The position numbers and the translations under genes were made by a program. 20,028 bases of DNA from JAMCXS01 sp964459065 (lineage in GTDB: Bacteria; Acidobacteriota; Terriglobia; UBA7540): NCBI GenBank assembly GCA_964459065.1, contig CAYWMN010000047.1, forward strand, positions 1 through 20,028, given 5' to 3'. The notes under the pieces are model-generated. The model was not told the origin of the DNA. It did not search any database and saw only the letters and a program-made list of their open reading frames with translations. Below, one piece after another: positions 1 to 8,414 of this stretch. How positions within the stretch are numbered: the stretch's first letter is position 1; every line of letters starts with the position of its first letter.

Positions 1-224
1 GGGTTTAACCCATAGGCACCCATGACATCCCAGCGAAACTGGTCGGCATGGATGACGACGATGTTCGGGCGCCGGGCTTTCCCGTCCGGCGAGCTGGTCC
101 CGGAGTTGTTTTCCGCCGCCCCGGCGGAGACTGTCGGCCAAGCGGCCGCCGCCGCAGACCCTACAAGAAATTCCCGCCTTGTAAGAGGCGATTTTGAGGT
201 TTGGGGTGAACGGGATTCCTTCAT
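1..224 (-). CDS. Tat-exported sulfatase, N-terminal part (cut by window edge)
   Basis: Only the first 74 residues are in the window; the gene continues past the left edge. The ATG at 224-222 is preceded by AAAGGAG with a 9-base spacing, which fixes the start. Residues 15-30 carry a twin-arginine export signal (TRREFL followed by an Ala-rich hydrophobic stretch), so the protein should be folded before export to the periplasm. After a low-complexity Ser/Gly/Pro linker comes RPNIVVIHADQFRWDVMGAYG, the characteristic first strand of the alkaline phosphatase/sulfatase superfamily; the D-Q pair supplies a metal-binding Asp. Family knowledge: such enzymes hydrolyse sulfate esters using a formylglycine made from a Cys or Ser further on. 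That residue lies outside the window, so neither activity nor substrate can be judged. It has its own promoter and is separate from the TamB operon. Confidence 0.85.
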   Translation of the reverse strand, partial: MKESRSPQTSKSPLTRREFLVGSAAAAAWPTVSAGAAENNSGTSSPDGKARRPNIVVIHADQFRWDVMGAYGLN

Positions 225-336
225 GGTGTCGGACTCCTTTCATTCCGGGCATTCGGCTGTTTCAGCGGGCTGCCCCAATCCGTCAAACGAGGGCGGCATC
301 CAGGGCCTGCATTGCACAAGATGCAAGGGCGGTGAA

Positions 337-365
337 AGTATATGCCTGCGAGTAGGCCGTGTAAA
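337..365 (-). promoter_or_regulatory. Probable sigma70-type promoter of the sulfatase gene
   Basis: On the minus strand TTTACA (365-360) and TATACT (342-337) are separated by exactly 17 bases; each box matches consensus at five of six positions. Transcription would start near 330, leaving an untranslated leader of about 105 bases before the ATG at 224. A 6-bp inverted repeat (ATGCCT 342-347, AGGCAT 365-370) overlaps both boxes and could be a regulator site, but it is short. Confidence 0.6.
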
Positions 366-431
366 GGCATCACGCAGGAAAGCGTTTTTTGAAGACCGGT
401 TTCAGTTTTTCGAGAGGCTGGGTTTGTGGGA

Positions 432-3400
432 TTACTTGAAGCGCTTCCGGAATTTCAGTTCCAGGCCGAAGATGCCGTTCTGGTCGCGAAACCCTCGAAT
501 TGACATGCGCGGGTTGATGGTCCAATTGAATTCAAACACCCGGTACTGGGAATTGGCCGTGGTGGTTTGGTAAGTCAGCGTGAGTTGGGGAGACAGCTGC
601 TGTTCAATCGTCAACACGGGGCCGCCGAGCGTTCCCAGTTGCTGGGAGTATGGGGTAAGCTTAACGCGGCTTACCCCGAACAGCCGCTGGACTCTTCCCG
701 TTACCTGGCTCGAAAGAGCCTGCGAAAGCAGGGCGCTGGCACCCATGGAAGAAAAGGAATTCGTGGTTGCAGGGGCGAATTCCTGGAGGCGGCGCGAGTA
801 CCCGAAGGCCAGCAGCGAGAGGATGTCCTCCGTGGGCAAAGGAGGATCGGAGCGATAGGCCAGCCGAATCCGGTCGGGAGGCCCGGAGACTTCCAGGGTC
901 AAAGCGTATTTATCGATGGCCGTATGCACCTGGAGATCAAGGACCGGTTCTGTTTCAAAAGGATTCGTCATGGATATTTCGCCCCGTGAGAGCGTGTAGC
1001 GATTGCCCCGGAAGATGGCTGAGCCGCTCCGCAGATACACGGTTCCAACCACCACCGGTTCAGACAGAGTTCCTTGCAGGTGTGTGTCAATGTCGGAGAC
1101 CAGGCGCAGATCATGAGTCTCAACCCGGACGGGCCGCGCTGAGGCGATCCGGACGTTCAGACTGATTCGGGAAGCGAATGGCATTGCGATCCCGAGAGGA
1201 GAACTGCTCGCGGGTTTATTATCGCCTGCCAACAGGTCGATTAAATTCAGGTTCTCATCCACAAAGACATTTCGAATTGCAATGTTTCCGTTCAGCTGCC
1301 CGCGAGCGGTGGTCCCGTTCAGAGCCAGATTGCCATCCAGCAGTGAAGTAAAATTCGAGGGGTAGCGAACCCGGATCTGGGAGAGCTTCGTCCGAATGGC
1401 ATACCGAAGGACATTTTGTAGAGTGACATAACCCGAGAAATTGATGGTTCCTCCGCCGATGGTTCCTTTGAGCGATGAGATCACGCCTCTTTCGCCTTCC
1501 AGCCTGATCTTCCCATTCAGCGCATTCACCCGGAAGGGGAGATCTCCATAGCCCAGGTTCACATCTTTGATGGCCACTGTTCCCGACAGTCGGGGGTGTT
1601 TTGGGGACCCTCCGAGATGTACTTCCAGAGTTGATTCTCCTGTAGCCTCGATTTTGGGGGTTGCGAGGCTCAGGAGGTTTGCCGCCATTTTCCCCCGAGC
1701 CGTCAAGTCGAGCGCCGGTGAGGGACCGAAGCGGAAGGAGCCCCCGACTTCGAGGTTGGTGGAAGTGCCTTGCATTCGAAAACGCCCGAATTTCAGTTGC
1801 TGGCCGGCGAATGTGACCGGGATGGGTTTTTCATTTGCCATTGTGATGGCGGGGAAATTGATTTGCAGCCGGTCGACCTGCCCGTCGGCGGTGATACGAC
1901 TTGCCTGCCGGAGAGGACCCGTGACGTTGAAGGTCCCCTTGGCGACGATTCGGGCATCCAGCGCGTGGGAGACAAACTGTGCGATCCACGGATCCAGACG
2001 AAGGTTGTTATATTGTCCGGCGATGTGCAATGGCCAGTCGTGGAGGGTTTGAATATTTCCGCGCAATTCCAGGGTTCCTCCGGCTCCTCCTCCCTCCATT
2101 TGCAACCGGATTTGGTGCTCCTGCCAATCCGCGCTGCCGCGGACATCGCCGAGCGTTTGCCCTTGCCAGGCGAGCTGTTTGATCTCCATCGTTGAATGCA
2201 CCCGGGCGTCATCCAAGGTTCCTCCACCCTTCACGTCAAAATTGACCAAGCCCCGGACAGGTCCGGCGGGGGTTGCGGTCGGTTTGGCTGGGTGGGCAAA
2301 GCGGAGCTTGCTCAGCGGGAAATTGGTGCCCTGCAACTGGGCGGAGAAAGTGCGCCGGACGGGATCAATCTGGAACCGGCCGCTGGCCTGACCGAGTCCT
2401 TCGACAATCTTGAGATCGCTAACTTCCCAGGCGGACCGAGCGACGCGAATTTTGGCCGAAAGCAGCTCGAAAGGAAGGTGAGCGAATTCTCCCCTGTGGA
2501 CGGCAAATGCGCCTGTCCCTGAGAGATTTTCCAGTGGGCCCTCCGCCTGGAGGTGGCCGCTGAGAAGACCCGTCATAGCGGGCTTCAGGTTCAAGGCAGC
2601 CCGCAGCCCTGCCAGAGGCGTGTTTTTCGCGGCTGCTATTAAATCGATCAAGCTGTTGGGATGAAGGGTCCAGTTGCTCAAGCTTGCTTCGGCGTCCACG
2701 GTCAGGGTGCTGGCGCCGAGTTCCAACCGCCCCGAGCGTATCTGGGTTCGGTCTGGCGCGCCGTAGATGCTGGCCTGGAAACCATCCCAGGGCCACCCGC
2801 CATAATCAAAACGGCCGACCTCTAGGTGACCGTCAATGCTGGGATGGGCGAAAGTTCCGGAAACCTCGCCGGTGAAAACGGCCTGGCTTTTCAGAACAAG
2901 AGACAAAGGCTCGCGAGTCTCAATAAGAAAGTTTGCAAGGGAACGCCATTCATTGAAATCCGAGGTTTCAATTTTAACAGCCAGCGACGACTCTGGCGTC
3001 CCGAAGGCTCCGTGAGCTTCCAAAGTGGAATGCGAGGTTGAGATTTTTGCCCTCTGGATGGCTACCAGGGTCTCGCTGCCCAGTGATGCGGACCCCGAGG
3101 CGTTTCCATTGAGAGGAAGACCGCCGGGAGGGACCTTGTCGGGAGCGCGGAGTTGGAGGTCAAACCGGGTTTGGAAACCCGAGCGTGGCCGCCAGGTGGC
3201 CTGTGTCTTGCCGCTGATCTGGGCAAAAGGATGCAGAATACCATTGGCCTTCGCTGCTGCCGGCAATGATTGAACCAGCGAATGAAGGCTTAAATCCCTG
3301 AGTTGGCTGCTGAGCGTGATGACGGGGGAAGAATTGCGGAAAGCGAGGGTCGCTTCGCCCTGAGCGCGGCCTCCAAAGCCGGCCAATGTAAGGCCGGTTA

Positions 3401-4418
3401 GCCTCAGACGCTGATGCTCATACAGGTAGTTTGACGACAGGCTCACAACACCGGGTTTGAACTGAGGAGTTTCCATCTCCAGTTCGCGAGCGTCGGCGCG
3501 ACCCTGGACTCTCAGTCCCGCCGGGCCGTAGGAGCCCTTGCCCTCGAGATACAGATAGCCCTTCTTCAAACCGGTGATGCGCGCAACCTTGGCGAATTGT
3601 TCCAGTCCGCCGTTGCTCCGGAAGCTAAAGTCGCCGGTAAACTGCCGCTCCCAGTTAAAAGAACCGCGCGCCTGGCCTCGCAGATTCGCAATTTGCCAGC
3701 TCAAGGACGGTACCTGCACCTGATTTCCGGAAAGTTCAAAGGTTGTGGCGAAAGAGATCGGCGGCAGGGTTCTCAACTTCATCTTGAGAACCGTATCTGA
3801 AGAAGCGATTGTTCCCAGATAACGTCCGCCGCGATGGTACCGTACCTGGATCGCAACGTCCCTTGCCGCAACATCGAAAGGCACGCGATGGTTATTCCAG
3901 CTGAGGGTGGTGTGGGCCAGGGTCAGGCTGTGAATGGCAAGATCCATCAGCCCTTGCAAGCCTTCGCCTTTCTCGGATGTGGTTTGAGGTCCCGGCAAGT
4001 TGGTTGAGCCGTTTGAATAAGTCACCAGGCGAATGTCGGCGCGCTGCCACTCCAGGCGGCGCAACTGCAGGCGAAACCGCAATAAGGAAATGGGACTGAC
4101 CTTAACAACGAGGTTGTGAACCGTCAGCAGGGGATGTTGGGGATCGGTATCCCTGCCTCGGATGATGACCCGGCGCGCACTGATCTTGAGGTCCAGAGGC
4201 TGGAAGCCCATCCCCATGATTTCAACTTTGCCTCCCGTGATTTTTTCAAGACTGGTTTGGATGTGTTGTTCCAGAACATTCCGAAACCATGGAGTGCTTG
4301 CCACAATGACCACTGCGGCGGACAAGAGGATGACGATTCCCATCGCATGGATCAGCCGGTCAACGAATTTGGGGATTCCGCGGATTCGGAACATGACTTT
4401 CTTTTTCCAATCAGTCAA
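432..4418 (-). CDS. tamB: TamB-like translocation and assembly module protein (AsmA-like superfamily)
   Basis: 1328 residues, the usual size for TamB-type proteins. One N-terminal membrane helix (about residues 22-42) is followed by a very long region of repeated short amphipathic beta strands, as expected for the elongated lipid-conducting groove of AsmA-like proteins that span the periplasm. The C-terminal 300 or so residues match the TamB/DUF490 domain, with the typical GTVYLRSGSAIFRGNRYTL and LPTEDILSLLAFGYSRR segments. Family role: with a TamA/BamA partner it supports insertion of outer-membrane proteins and probably phospholipid transfer to the outer membrane. It is the last gene of the operon after the barrel protein and the chaperone, which supports the call. 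The TTG at 4418 overlaps the upstream stop as TTGA; an ATG at 4394 (1320 residues) preceded by a purine-rich GGAAAAAGAAAG is a good alternative start. Confidence 0.88.
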   Translation of the reverse strand: MTDWKKKVMFRIRGIPKFVDRLIHAMGIVILLSAAVVIVASTPWFRNVLEQHIQTSLEKITGGKVEIMGMGFQPLDLKISARRVIIRGRDTDPQHPLLTVHNLVVKVSPISLLRFRLQLRRLEWQRADIRLVTYSNGSTNLPGPQTTSEKGEGLQGLMDLAIHSLTLAHTTLSWNNHRVPFDVAARDVAIQVRYHRGGRYLGTIASSDTVLKMKLRTLPPISFATTFELSGNQVQVPSLSWQIANLRGQARGSFNWERQFTGDFSFRSNGGLEQFAKVARITGLKKGYLYLEGKGSYGPAGLRVQGRADARELEMETPQFKPGVVSLSSNYLYEHQRLRLTGLTLAGFGGRAQGEATLAFRNSSPVITLSSQLRDLSLHSLVQSLPAAAKANGILHPFAQISGKTQATWRPRSGFQTRFDLQLRAPDKVPPGGLPLNGNASGSASLGSETLVAIQRAKISTSHSTLEAHGAFGTPESSLAVKIETSDFNEWRSLANFLIETREPLSLVLKSQAVFTGEVSGTFAHPSIDGHLEVGRFDYGGWPWDGFQASIYGAPDRTQIRSGRLELGASTLTVDAEASLSNWTLHPNSLIDLIAAAKNTPLAGLRAALNLKPAMTGLLSGHLQAEGPLENLSGTGAFAVHRGEFAHLPFELLSAKIRVARSAWEVSDLKIVEGLGQASGRFQIDPVRRTFSAQLQGTNFPLSKLRFAHPAKPTATPAGPVRGLVNFDVKGGGTLDDARVHSTMEIKQLAWQGQTLGDVRGSADWQEHQIRLQMEGGGAGGTLELRGNIQTLHDWPLHIAGQYNNLRLDPWIAQFVSHALDARIVAKGTFNVTGPLRQASRITADGQVDRLQINFPAITMANEKPIPVTFAGQQLKFGRFRMQGTSTNLEVGGSFRFGPSPALDLTARGKMAANLLSLATPKIEATGESTLEVHLGGSPKHPRLSGTVAIKDVNLGYGDLPFRVNALNGKIRLEGERGVISSLKGTIGGGTINFSGYVTLQNVLRYAIRTKLSQIRVRYPSNFTSLLDGNLALNGTTARGQLNGNIAIRNVFVDENLNLIDLLAGDNKPASSSPLGIAMPFASRISLNVRIASARPVRVETHDLRLVSDIDTHLQGTLSEPVVVGTVYLRSGSAIFRGNRYTLSRGEISMTNPFETEPVLDLQVHTAIDKYALTLEVSGPPDRIRLAYRSDPPLPTEDILSLLAFGYSRRLQEFAPATTNSFSSMGASALLSQALSSQVTGRVQRLFGVSRVKLTPYSQQLGTLGGPVLTIEQQLSPQLTLTYQTTTANSQYRVFEFNWTINPRMSIRGFRDQNGIFGLELKFRKRFK

Positions 4419-5059
4419 TTCGGGTGAATCACGACTCGGCTGGATGATTTCAGCCGCTCAAGCCATTTCTCCAGCAGTTGGTTCATGTTTTTCTGAACCA
4501 GGACGTCTTGGATTTGATCCTGGACCTCAGCAAGCGGAGGCGGCGCCGTGCGATGCGTTTTAGCATATTCCGGGACAAAAGTATTCTTGTAGTAAGCCTC
4601 AACTTGGGAAGGTTCCGGCCAGGCCCCGGGTCGTAGCCGGTCGTCTATCATCTTTAAGGTTTTCTGGTAACGCACCAACCGGTCCAGCACTTGGGGTTCA
4701 GTCATGCCAAGTGCATGGAGCGCTGAATGATAAGCGGCCTCGTTTGGAAACTCCTTGCGGACTTGCTTTAAGGTCTTCTCCGCCGCCTTTTGCGAGGCCG
4801 GTGGTCCGCCGGTTGCGCCGCTCATCTGCCGGGTAAGGAGCTTTTGGCTGATCAGTCGGTTCAGAACGACTTTACGCGCGGCAGCGTCGGGAGCCCCCCC
4901 GGGAGGTTGCCCCTGGAGGAATTGCTCAAAGTGGTATTCCTCGGTGACTTCGCGCTGGGTGATGGCGATGTGCCCGATCGACGCAATAACCCGGTCCAGC
5001 GTCTCGCCGGGAAGGGTTCCGGGCAGCAGAACTGTGGCGGCCGCCAGCCAGACGATCAG
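4415..5059 (-). CDS. SurA N-terminal-domain-like periplasmic chaperone, probable CTG start
   Basis: The reading frame between the barrel gene and the TamB gene encodes about 214 residues but has no ATG, GTG or TTG before the ATG at 4825. Starting there would lose the signal peptide and half the fold. From the CTG at 5059, whose last two bases lie in the upstream TGA stop (CTGA), the protein begins with a hydrophobic signal-like stretch (IVWLAAATVLLPG). It then has RVIASIGHIAITQREVTEE, the pattern that opens SurA/parvulin-type chaperone domains (a short strand, then 'ITxxEV'), and helices rich in Leu, Lys and Gln. There is no parvulin prolyl isomerase domain, so only a chaperone role is suggested. 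Position between a BamA/TamA-like and a TamB-like gene suggests it escorts outer-membrane proteins. The extent is clear from coding character; the exact start is inferred. A sequencing frameshift is a less likely alternative. Confidence 0.7.
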   Translation of the reverse strand: MIVWLAAATVLLPGTLPGETLDRVIASIGHIAITQREVTEEYHFEQFLQGQPPGGAPDAAARKVVLNRLISQKLLTRQMSGATGGPPASQKAAEKTLKQVRKEFPNEAAYHSALHALGMTEPQVLDRLVRYQKTLKMIDDRLRPGAWPEPSQVEAYYKNTFVPEYAKTHRTAPPPLAEVQDQIQDVLVQKNMNQLLEKWLERLKSSSRVVIHPN

Positions 5060-7989
5060 AAGCTTTGTCCGATACTCAAGAAATACTGTACGTGCGATAG
5101 TTGGCGGACCTCCACGCCGCTCGGCATTGCAACCTGGTAATAAGGGGGATTCAGGGAATAAGCCACGTCAAACCTCAGGGGACCCACCGGGGTCCGGTAA
5201 AGAAATCCTATGCCCGCATCGTGAACCGTATAGTTGAAGTCCAAGGGTGAACTTTGTGAGACCTTGAAGAGGCGCATCTTCCGAATGGTCGAGTAGACGT
5301 TTCCCATGTCGTGAAAAAACACCACGCCCAGGCGATTATCGGCCAGGGGAATCCGCAACTCGACGGAATTTAGAAACAAGGCGTTTCCTCCGATGGGATA
5401 GCCTGTTTCAGGATCACGCGGGCCCGCCTGATTGATTGAAAATCCCCGGAGAGAATCACTGCCTCCCATAAAAAAACGCTCGGGCAAAGGAATGTCATGA
5501 GTCAAAATAACTTGTTCCTGTCCGTTGGGGCCTTTGACGGTGACTCTTCGGAGCCCTCCATAAGGCGATTCGACGGCGAAGCGGGTATCGCGGGCAAGAA
5601 TCAAATGAGGGCCCAATCGGTAATAGGTTGAGTTCTGCGCTGAAAAGCGGAGAAAATCTGCTTCAGAGCCCAAGCCTGACCACGAGATGCCTGCGTCGGC
5701 CAGCGTGTAGGAACCCTTGGTCGGATTGATCGGATCGTCCCGGTGGTCGCCAACGTAACTTAACGCAAACATGCCGATGCGAGCGGGAAGACTGAACAAC
5801 GGAATCTGGTTCGGTGAAATGCGGTTTGAAAGGTCAAGGGCCTGGACGTTTCGAAAGGAGTACCGGGCCGACAAGAAAGTTCTTGGGCTCCAGCGTTTTT
5901 CAGCCAGAAGCGATACCTCTTCGCGCTTGGCCGTAAAAGTCAGAACATTCTGGCTGTAATCGGCCGACGTGTTGAACCGCAGACTGATGTCCCGTCGCGA
6001 AGGGAACCTTGGAATGAAATAACTGAGGGAGGCTCCTTTATCGAGAGAAGAAAGCCTGCCTTGGAAGCTTGCCGTCTGGTCACGTCCTCCCACGCCCAGG
6101 CGCGAGACGTCAAAAGAGACGCGCGGGCTTGCTTTTAACTGGCCCTGCGGATCATTGCTTCCCAGACGTTGCACTTCCATTCCACCGCCGTAACCGATCG
6201 TCCAACGCGGCGCTTCTTCCATATGGACCAGGATGGATTTGTTGGATTCGGCCGTGCCGGGATTTTCAGGGGAAATCTGCACTTGATTAAAAAGCCCGAG
6301 GTCGTAGAGCTGGCGCTGGGATTCAAGAAGCTTGCCGTCGTTGATGGGCTCGCCGGGACGAAACGAGAGTTCACGCCAGACGACGCCGGTGCGGGTGTGC
6401 TGATTGCCCAGCAAGACAATGCGGCGAATAAACTTTTTGCGGCCTGGTTCCACTCGATAGGTGACGTTGACCACGTGGCTTGTGGATGATGGGGAGCGGT
6501 TTGATTCTATCTTGGCATTGGTATATCCATGGTTCGCAAAGTATTGGAGAATCGTGTTGCGGTCTTTTTGCCTGTTTTGAGGAGAAAATGGCAGCCCGGG
6601 CCGGTTGGCGAGCTGGGGCGTCAACAACTGGCGTTGTTCGGCCGTAACGCCCTCGAGAGAAAGGGTGCCGACCAGCGTCTGGGGTCCTTCCTGGATGTTG
6701 AGGGTGACTTGAAGATGGTCTTGCCCGCCGTGGCGATAATAATGAAGATGGGGAGTGATTCGTACGTCCAGGAAGCCGCGCGATTGGTAAAGTGCTGTGA
6801 GGGAGTCGATATTTTGGCTGAGGAGTTTATCGCTGAAAATCGGACTTGTGAAAAACAAGCCTGCGGTGTGGATCGTCATTGCATCCACCAGATCAGGATC
6901 TGGAAAGTAGCGATTGCCGACGAAACGATATCCTTCAAAAGCCTCCCACGCTCCCCGTTCCACGGTGTAGGTAATCAGAATCTGGTTGGGTTTGGGATGC
7001 AGGACAGGTCCCACGCTCGCCCCAACCTGCAAATATCCCTTTTGCTGGAAAAAATCTTTGAGAGCTTCGGCGCCTCTTTTTAAAGCCTGCTCGTCGGTTA
7101 CACCGTCTTGATAAACGGGCAGGATATTTCTCAACTTCGATTTTGATACCTTGGCGCCGCGCACGTGAACCTGAATCTCCGGCCCCGCTTCCGACTCGAC
7201 GTAGAGCTTTTCAGTGTTGGTCTTGGCGTTGAAGATTCGCTTCTGAATCGTGGTGCTCGCTTGAAGATATCCGTGTTTCATATAGAATCTGTGGATTTTG
7301 TAGAGTCCTTTTTCGACGTCGGATGAAGTCAGGTGGCTGCCTGCCTTCCAGCCTGCTATCGAGCTCAAGCGCGCTGCAGGAAAAGCGGGCTTGCCGGTCC
7401 AAAGGATTTCGCTGAGGCGCGCCTCGCGGCCACAGTTGACGGTGAACAGGATATTGGCCGTTTGGGTTTGCGGATTGCGGGTGATCCGGCTCTGGATTGT
7501 CGGCTGGTAGAATCCGTTATTTGCGAGAACCTGTCGGATGTTCCGCTTGGCTCGCTCAAGGCCCCGTTGATCCAGCGGATTTCCCAGCGACAGCCGGGCA
7601 GCCGTCACAAGAGTGCCCGCGCCGAGCGGCTTGAACGTTCCCGATACGCGGACAATTCCGATGAAGTACTGTGCTCTACCGGCAAATAGGAGTTCAACGC
7701 CGCCGGGGACGGATCGAGCGTCAGCCCGCAGATCGGTAAAGCGCCCCGTAGCATAGAGCTCCTTCAGGCTGTCATCCACTTTGATCGGATCAAGCGGTTC
7801 GCCGGTTTTTTGGAGGATCTGATTTTTGAACTCCGCCAGAGGCAGGTTGGCGTCAGTCTTGAGGCTCACGCGAACAACGGTGCGTCCCCACTTCGGAGAA
7901 GAAGCCCAAAGCGATCCCGAGCATCCCAGCCAGGCGAAAATCAGAGCTGCCAGGACGCAACCAGGGAGCTTCCTCGTGTGAGCAAACAA
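5056..7989 (-). CDS. BamA/TamA-family outer-membrane assembly barrel with seven POTRA domains
   Basis: From the TTG at 7989 the protein has 977 residues; GGGAG lies 9 bases upstream, and a signal peptide follows at once (residues 8-29, ending SLWA). The frame stays open upstream to 8379, but that part is not protein-like. I count seven POTRA units by their repeated pattern (strand, G-x-P-like turn, helix with 'Y/F...G(Y/F)', two strands): about 36-104, 108-187, 190-270, 271-346, 347-435, 437-516 and 518-592. Residues 596-977 form the 16-stranded Omp85-type barrel, with the loop-6 signature GGSDSLRGF (842-850) and a terminal Phe typical of outer-membrane proteins. Proteobacterial BamA has five POTRAs and TamA three. 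Role: insertion of beta-barrel proteins into the outer membrane. It heads an operon with a SurA-like chaperone and TamB-like protein, which points to a TamA-type partnership, though a BamA role is not excluded. Confidence 0.88.
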   Translation of the reverse strand: MFAHTRKLPGCVLAALIFAWLGCSGSLWASSPKWGRTVVRVSLKTDANLPLAEFKNQILQKTGEPLDPIKVDDSLKELYATGRFTDLRADARSVPGGVELLFAGRAQYFIGIVRVSGTFKPLGAGTLVTAARLSLGNPLDQRGLERAKRNIRQVLANNGFYQPTIQSRITRNPQTQTANILFTVNCGREARLSEILWTGKPAFPAARLSSIAGWKAGSHLTSSDVEKGLYKIHRFYMKHGYLQASTTIQKRIFNAKTNTEKLYVESEAGPEIQVHVRGAKVSKSKLRNILPVYQDGVTDEQALKRGAEALKDFFQQKGYLQVGASVGPVLHPKPNQILITYTVERGAWEAFEGYRFVGNRYFPDPDLVDAMTIHTAGLFFTSPIFSDKLLSQNIDSLTALYQSRGFLDVRITPHLHYYRHGGQDHLQVTLNIQEGPQTLVGTLSLEGVTAEQRQLLTPQLANRPGLPFSPQNRQKDRNTILQYFANHGYTNAKIESNRSPSSTSHVVNVTYRVEPGRKKFIRRIVLLGNQHTRTGVVWRELSFRPGEPINDGKLLESQRQLYDLGLFNQVQISPENPGTAESNKSILVHMEEAPRWTIGYGGGMEVQRLGSNDPQGQLKASPRVSFDVSRLGVGGRDQTASFQGRLSSLDKGASLSYFIPRFPSRRDISLRFNTSADYSQNVLTFTAKREEVSLLAEKRWSPRTFLSARYSFRNVQALDLSNRISPNQIPLFSLPARIGMFALSYVGDHRDDPINPTKGSYTLADAGISWSGLGSEADFLRFSAQNSTYYRLGPHLILARDTRFAVESPYGGLRRVTVKGPNGQEQVILTHDIPLPERFFMGGSDSLRGFSINQAGPRDPETGYPIGGNALFLNSVELRIPLADNRLGVVFFHDMGNVYSTIRKMRLFKVSQSSPLDFNYTVHDAGIGFLYRTPVGPLRFDVAYSLNPPYYQVAMPSGVEVRQLSHVQYFLSIGQSF

Positions 7990-8118
7990 GAGCGTCTGCT
8001 CCCGTTCGCGTGGATGTGCGCGGGGGCCATTGCAACCGTTTTTTTTTTGCGTAAGGGTCTCTGCAAGAGATTGTGCTTTACCCCCGAACGTTTCAATTAG
8101 GAAGCAAACTCGATTCTT

Positions 8119-8124
8119 ATTATA
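8119..8124 (-). promoter_or_regulatory. Candidate -10 box for the barrel-chaperone-TamB operon
   Basis: A perfect TATAAT on the minus strand (8124-8119) lies 130 bases before the TTG start at 7989. A -35 box is poor: TTCCAC with an 18-base spacer is the best I see. Transcription would begin near 8112, giving a leader of about 120 bases that includes an A10 tract and a 5-bp TCTCT/AGAGA hairpin. Confidence 0.35.
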
Positions 8125-8268
8125 ACTTTCCTTGGAGCCTCCGTGGAAGAAACCCAAAGCTCGCTCCCTGCTCGGTTTTCCGAAGTTCCGGCTTTCAAGG
8201 CCGGCGCTGTCGTTATTCGCCGGGCTAGAGACCGCCGCTGCAAGTCCATGAGATGTCATCATGCCGGC

Positions 8269-8337
8269 CCTGCCTTGTGGACAGGTTGGGTCACGGCGCA
8301 TCTCCAAGGTCTTTATTTTTAATCCCGACAAGGCAGG
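8269..8337. repeat. 10-bp perfect inverted repeat with 49-base spacer
   Basis: CCTGCCTTGT at 8269-8278 and its exact reverse complement ACAAGGCAGG at 8328-8337. No run of U follows on either strand, so it is not a standard terminator, and I see no target-site duplication outside the arms. It lies between the deacetylase stop and the barrel operon promoter. It could be a small folded RNA element, a regulator site or the ends of a tiny mobile remnant. Confidence 0.55.
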
Positions 8338-8414
8338 AGGCGGTTGCTCTCGCCGCGGCAGTGTGGTTGATCTCAGCAAGCCCGATGGGCTGTGGCCGAG
8401 TGGACCGGCACGCC

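Larger units (their letters stand above)
7990..8414. other. 425-base non-coding region upstream of the barrel operon
   Basis: This stretch separates the deacetylase gene from the barrel gene, both on the minus strand. It holds a candidate -10 box (8119-8124), a run of ten T on the plus strand (8039-8048, ten A in the minus-strand leader), a GC-rich 5-bp hairpin (CCGGC/GCCGG around 8188-8206) and a 10-bp perfect inverted repeat (8269-8337). The minus frame is open through most of it, but its translation is Arg/Pro/Gly-rich with no recognisable domain, so I treat it as non-coding. Confidence 0.6.

Noticed and set aside
22..573. Plus-strand open frame of 183 codons at the left edge
   Set aside because: It covers the sulfatase start, its promoter and the end of the TamB gene in antisense; the minus-strand reading explains the region fully.
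7990..8379. N-terminal extension of the barrel protein to 1107 residues
   Set aside because: The frame is open, but the translation is Arg/Pro/Gly-rich, runs through the A10 tract and the TATAAT box, and would place the signal peptide 130 residues inside the protein.
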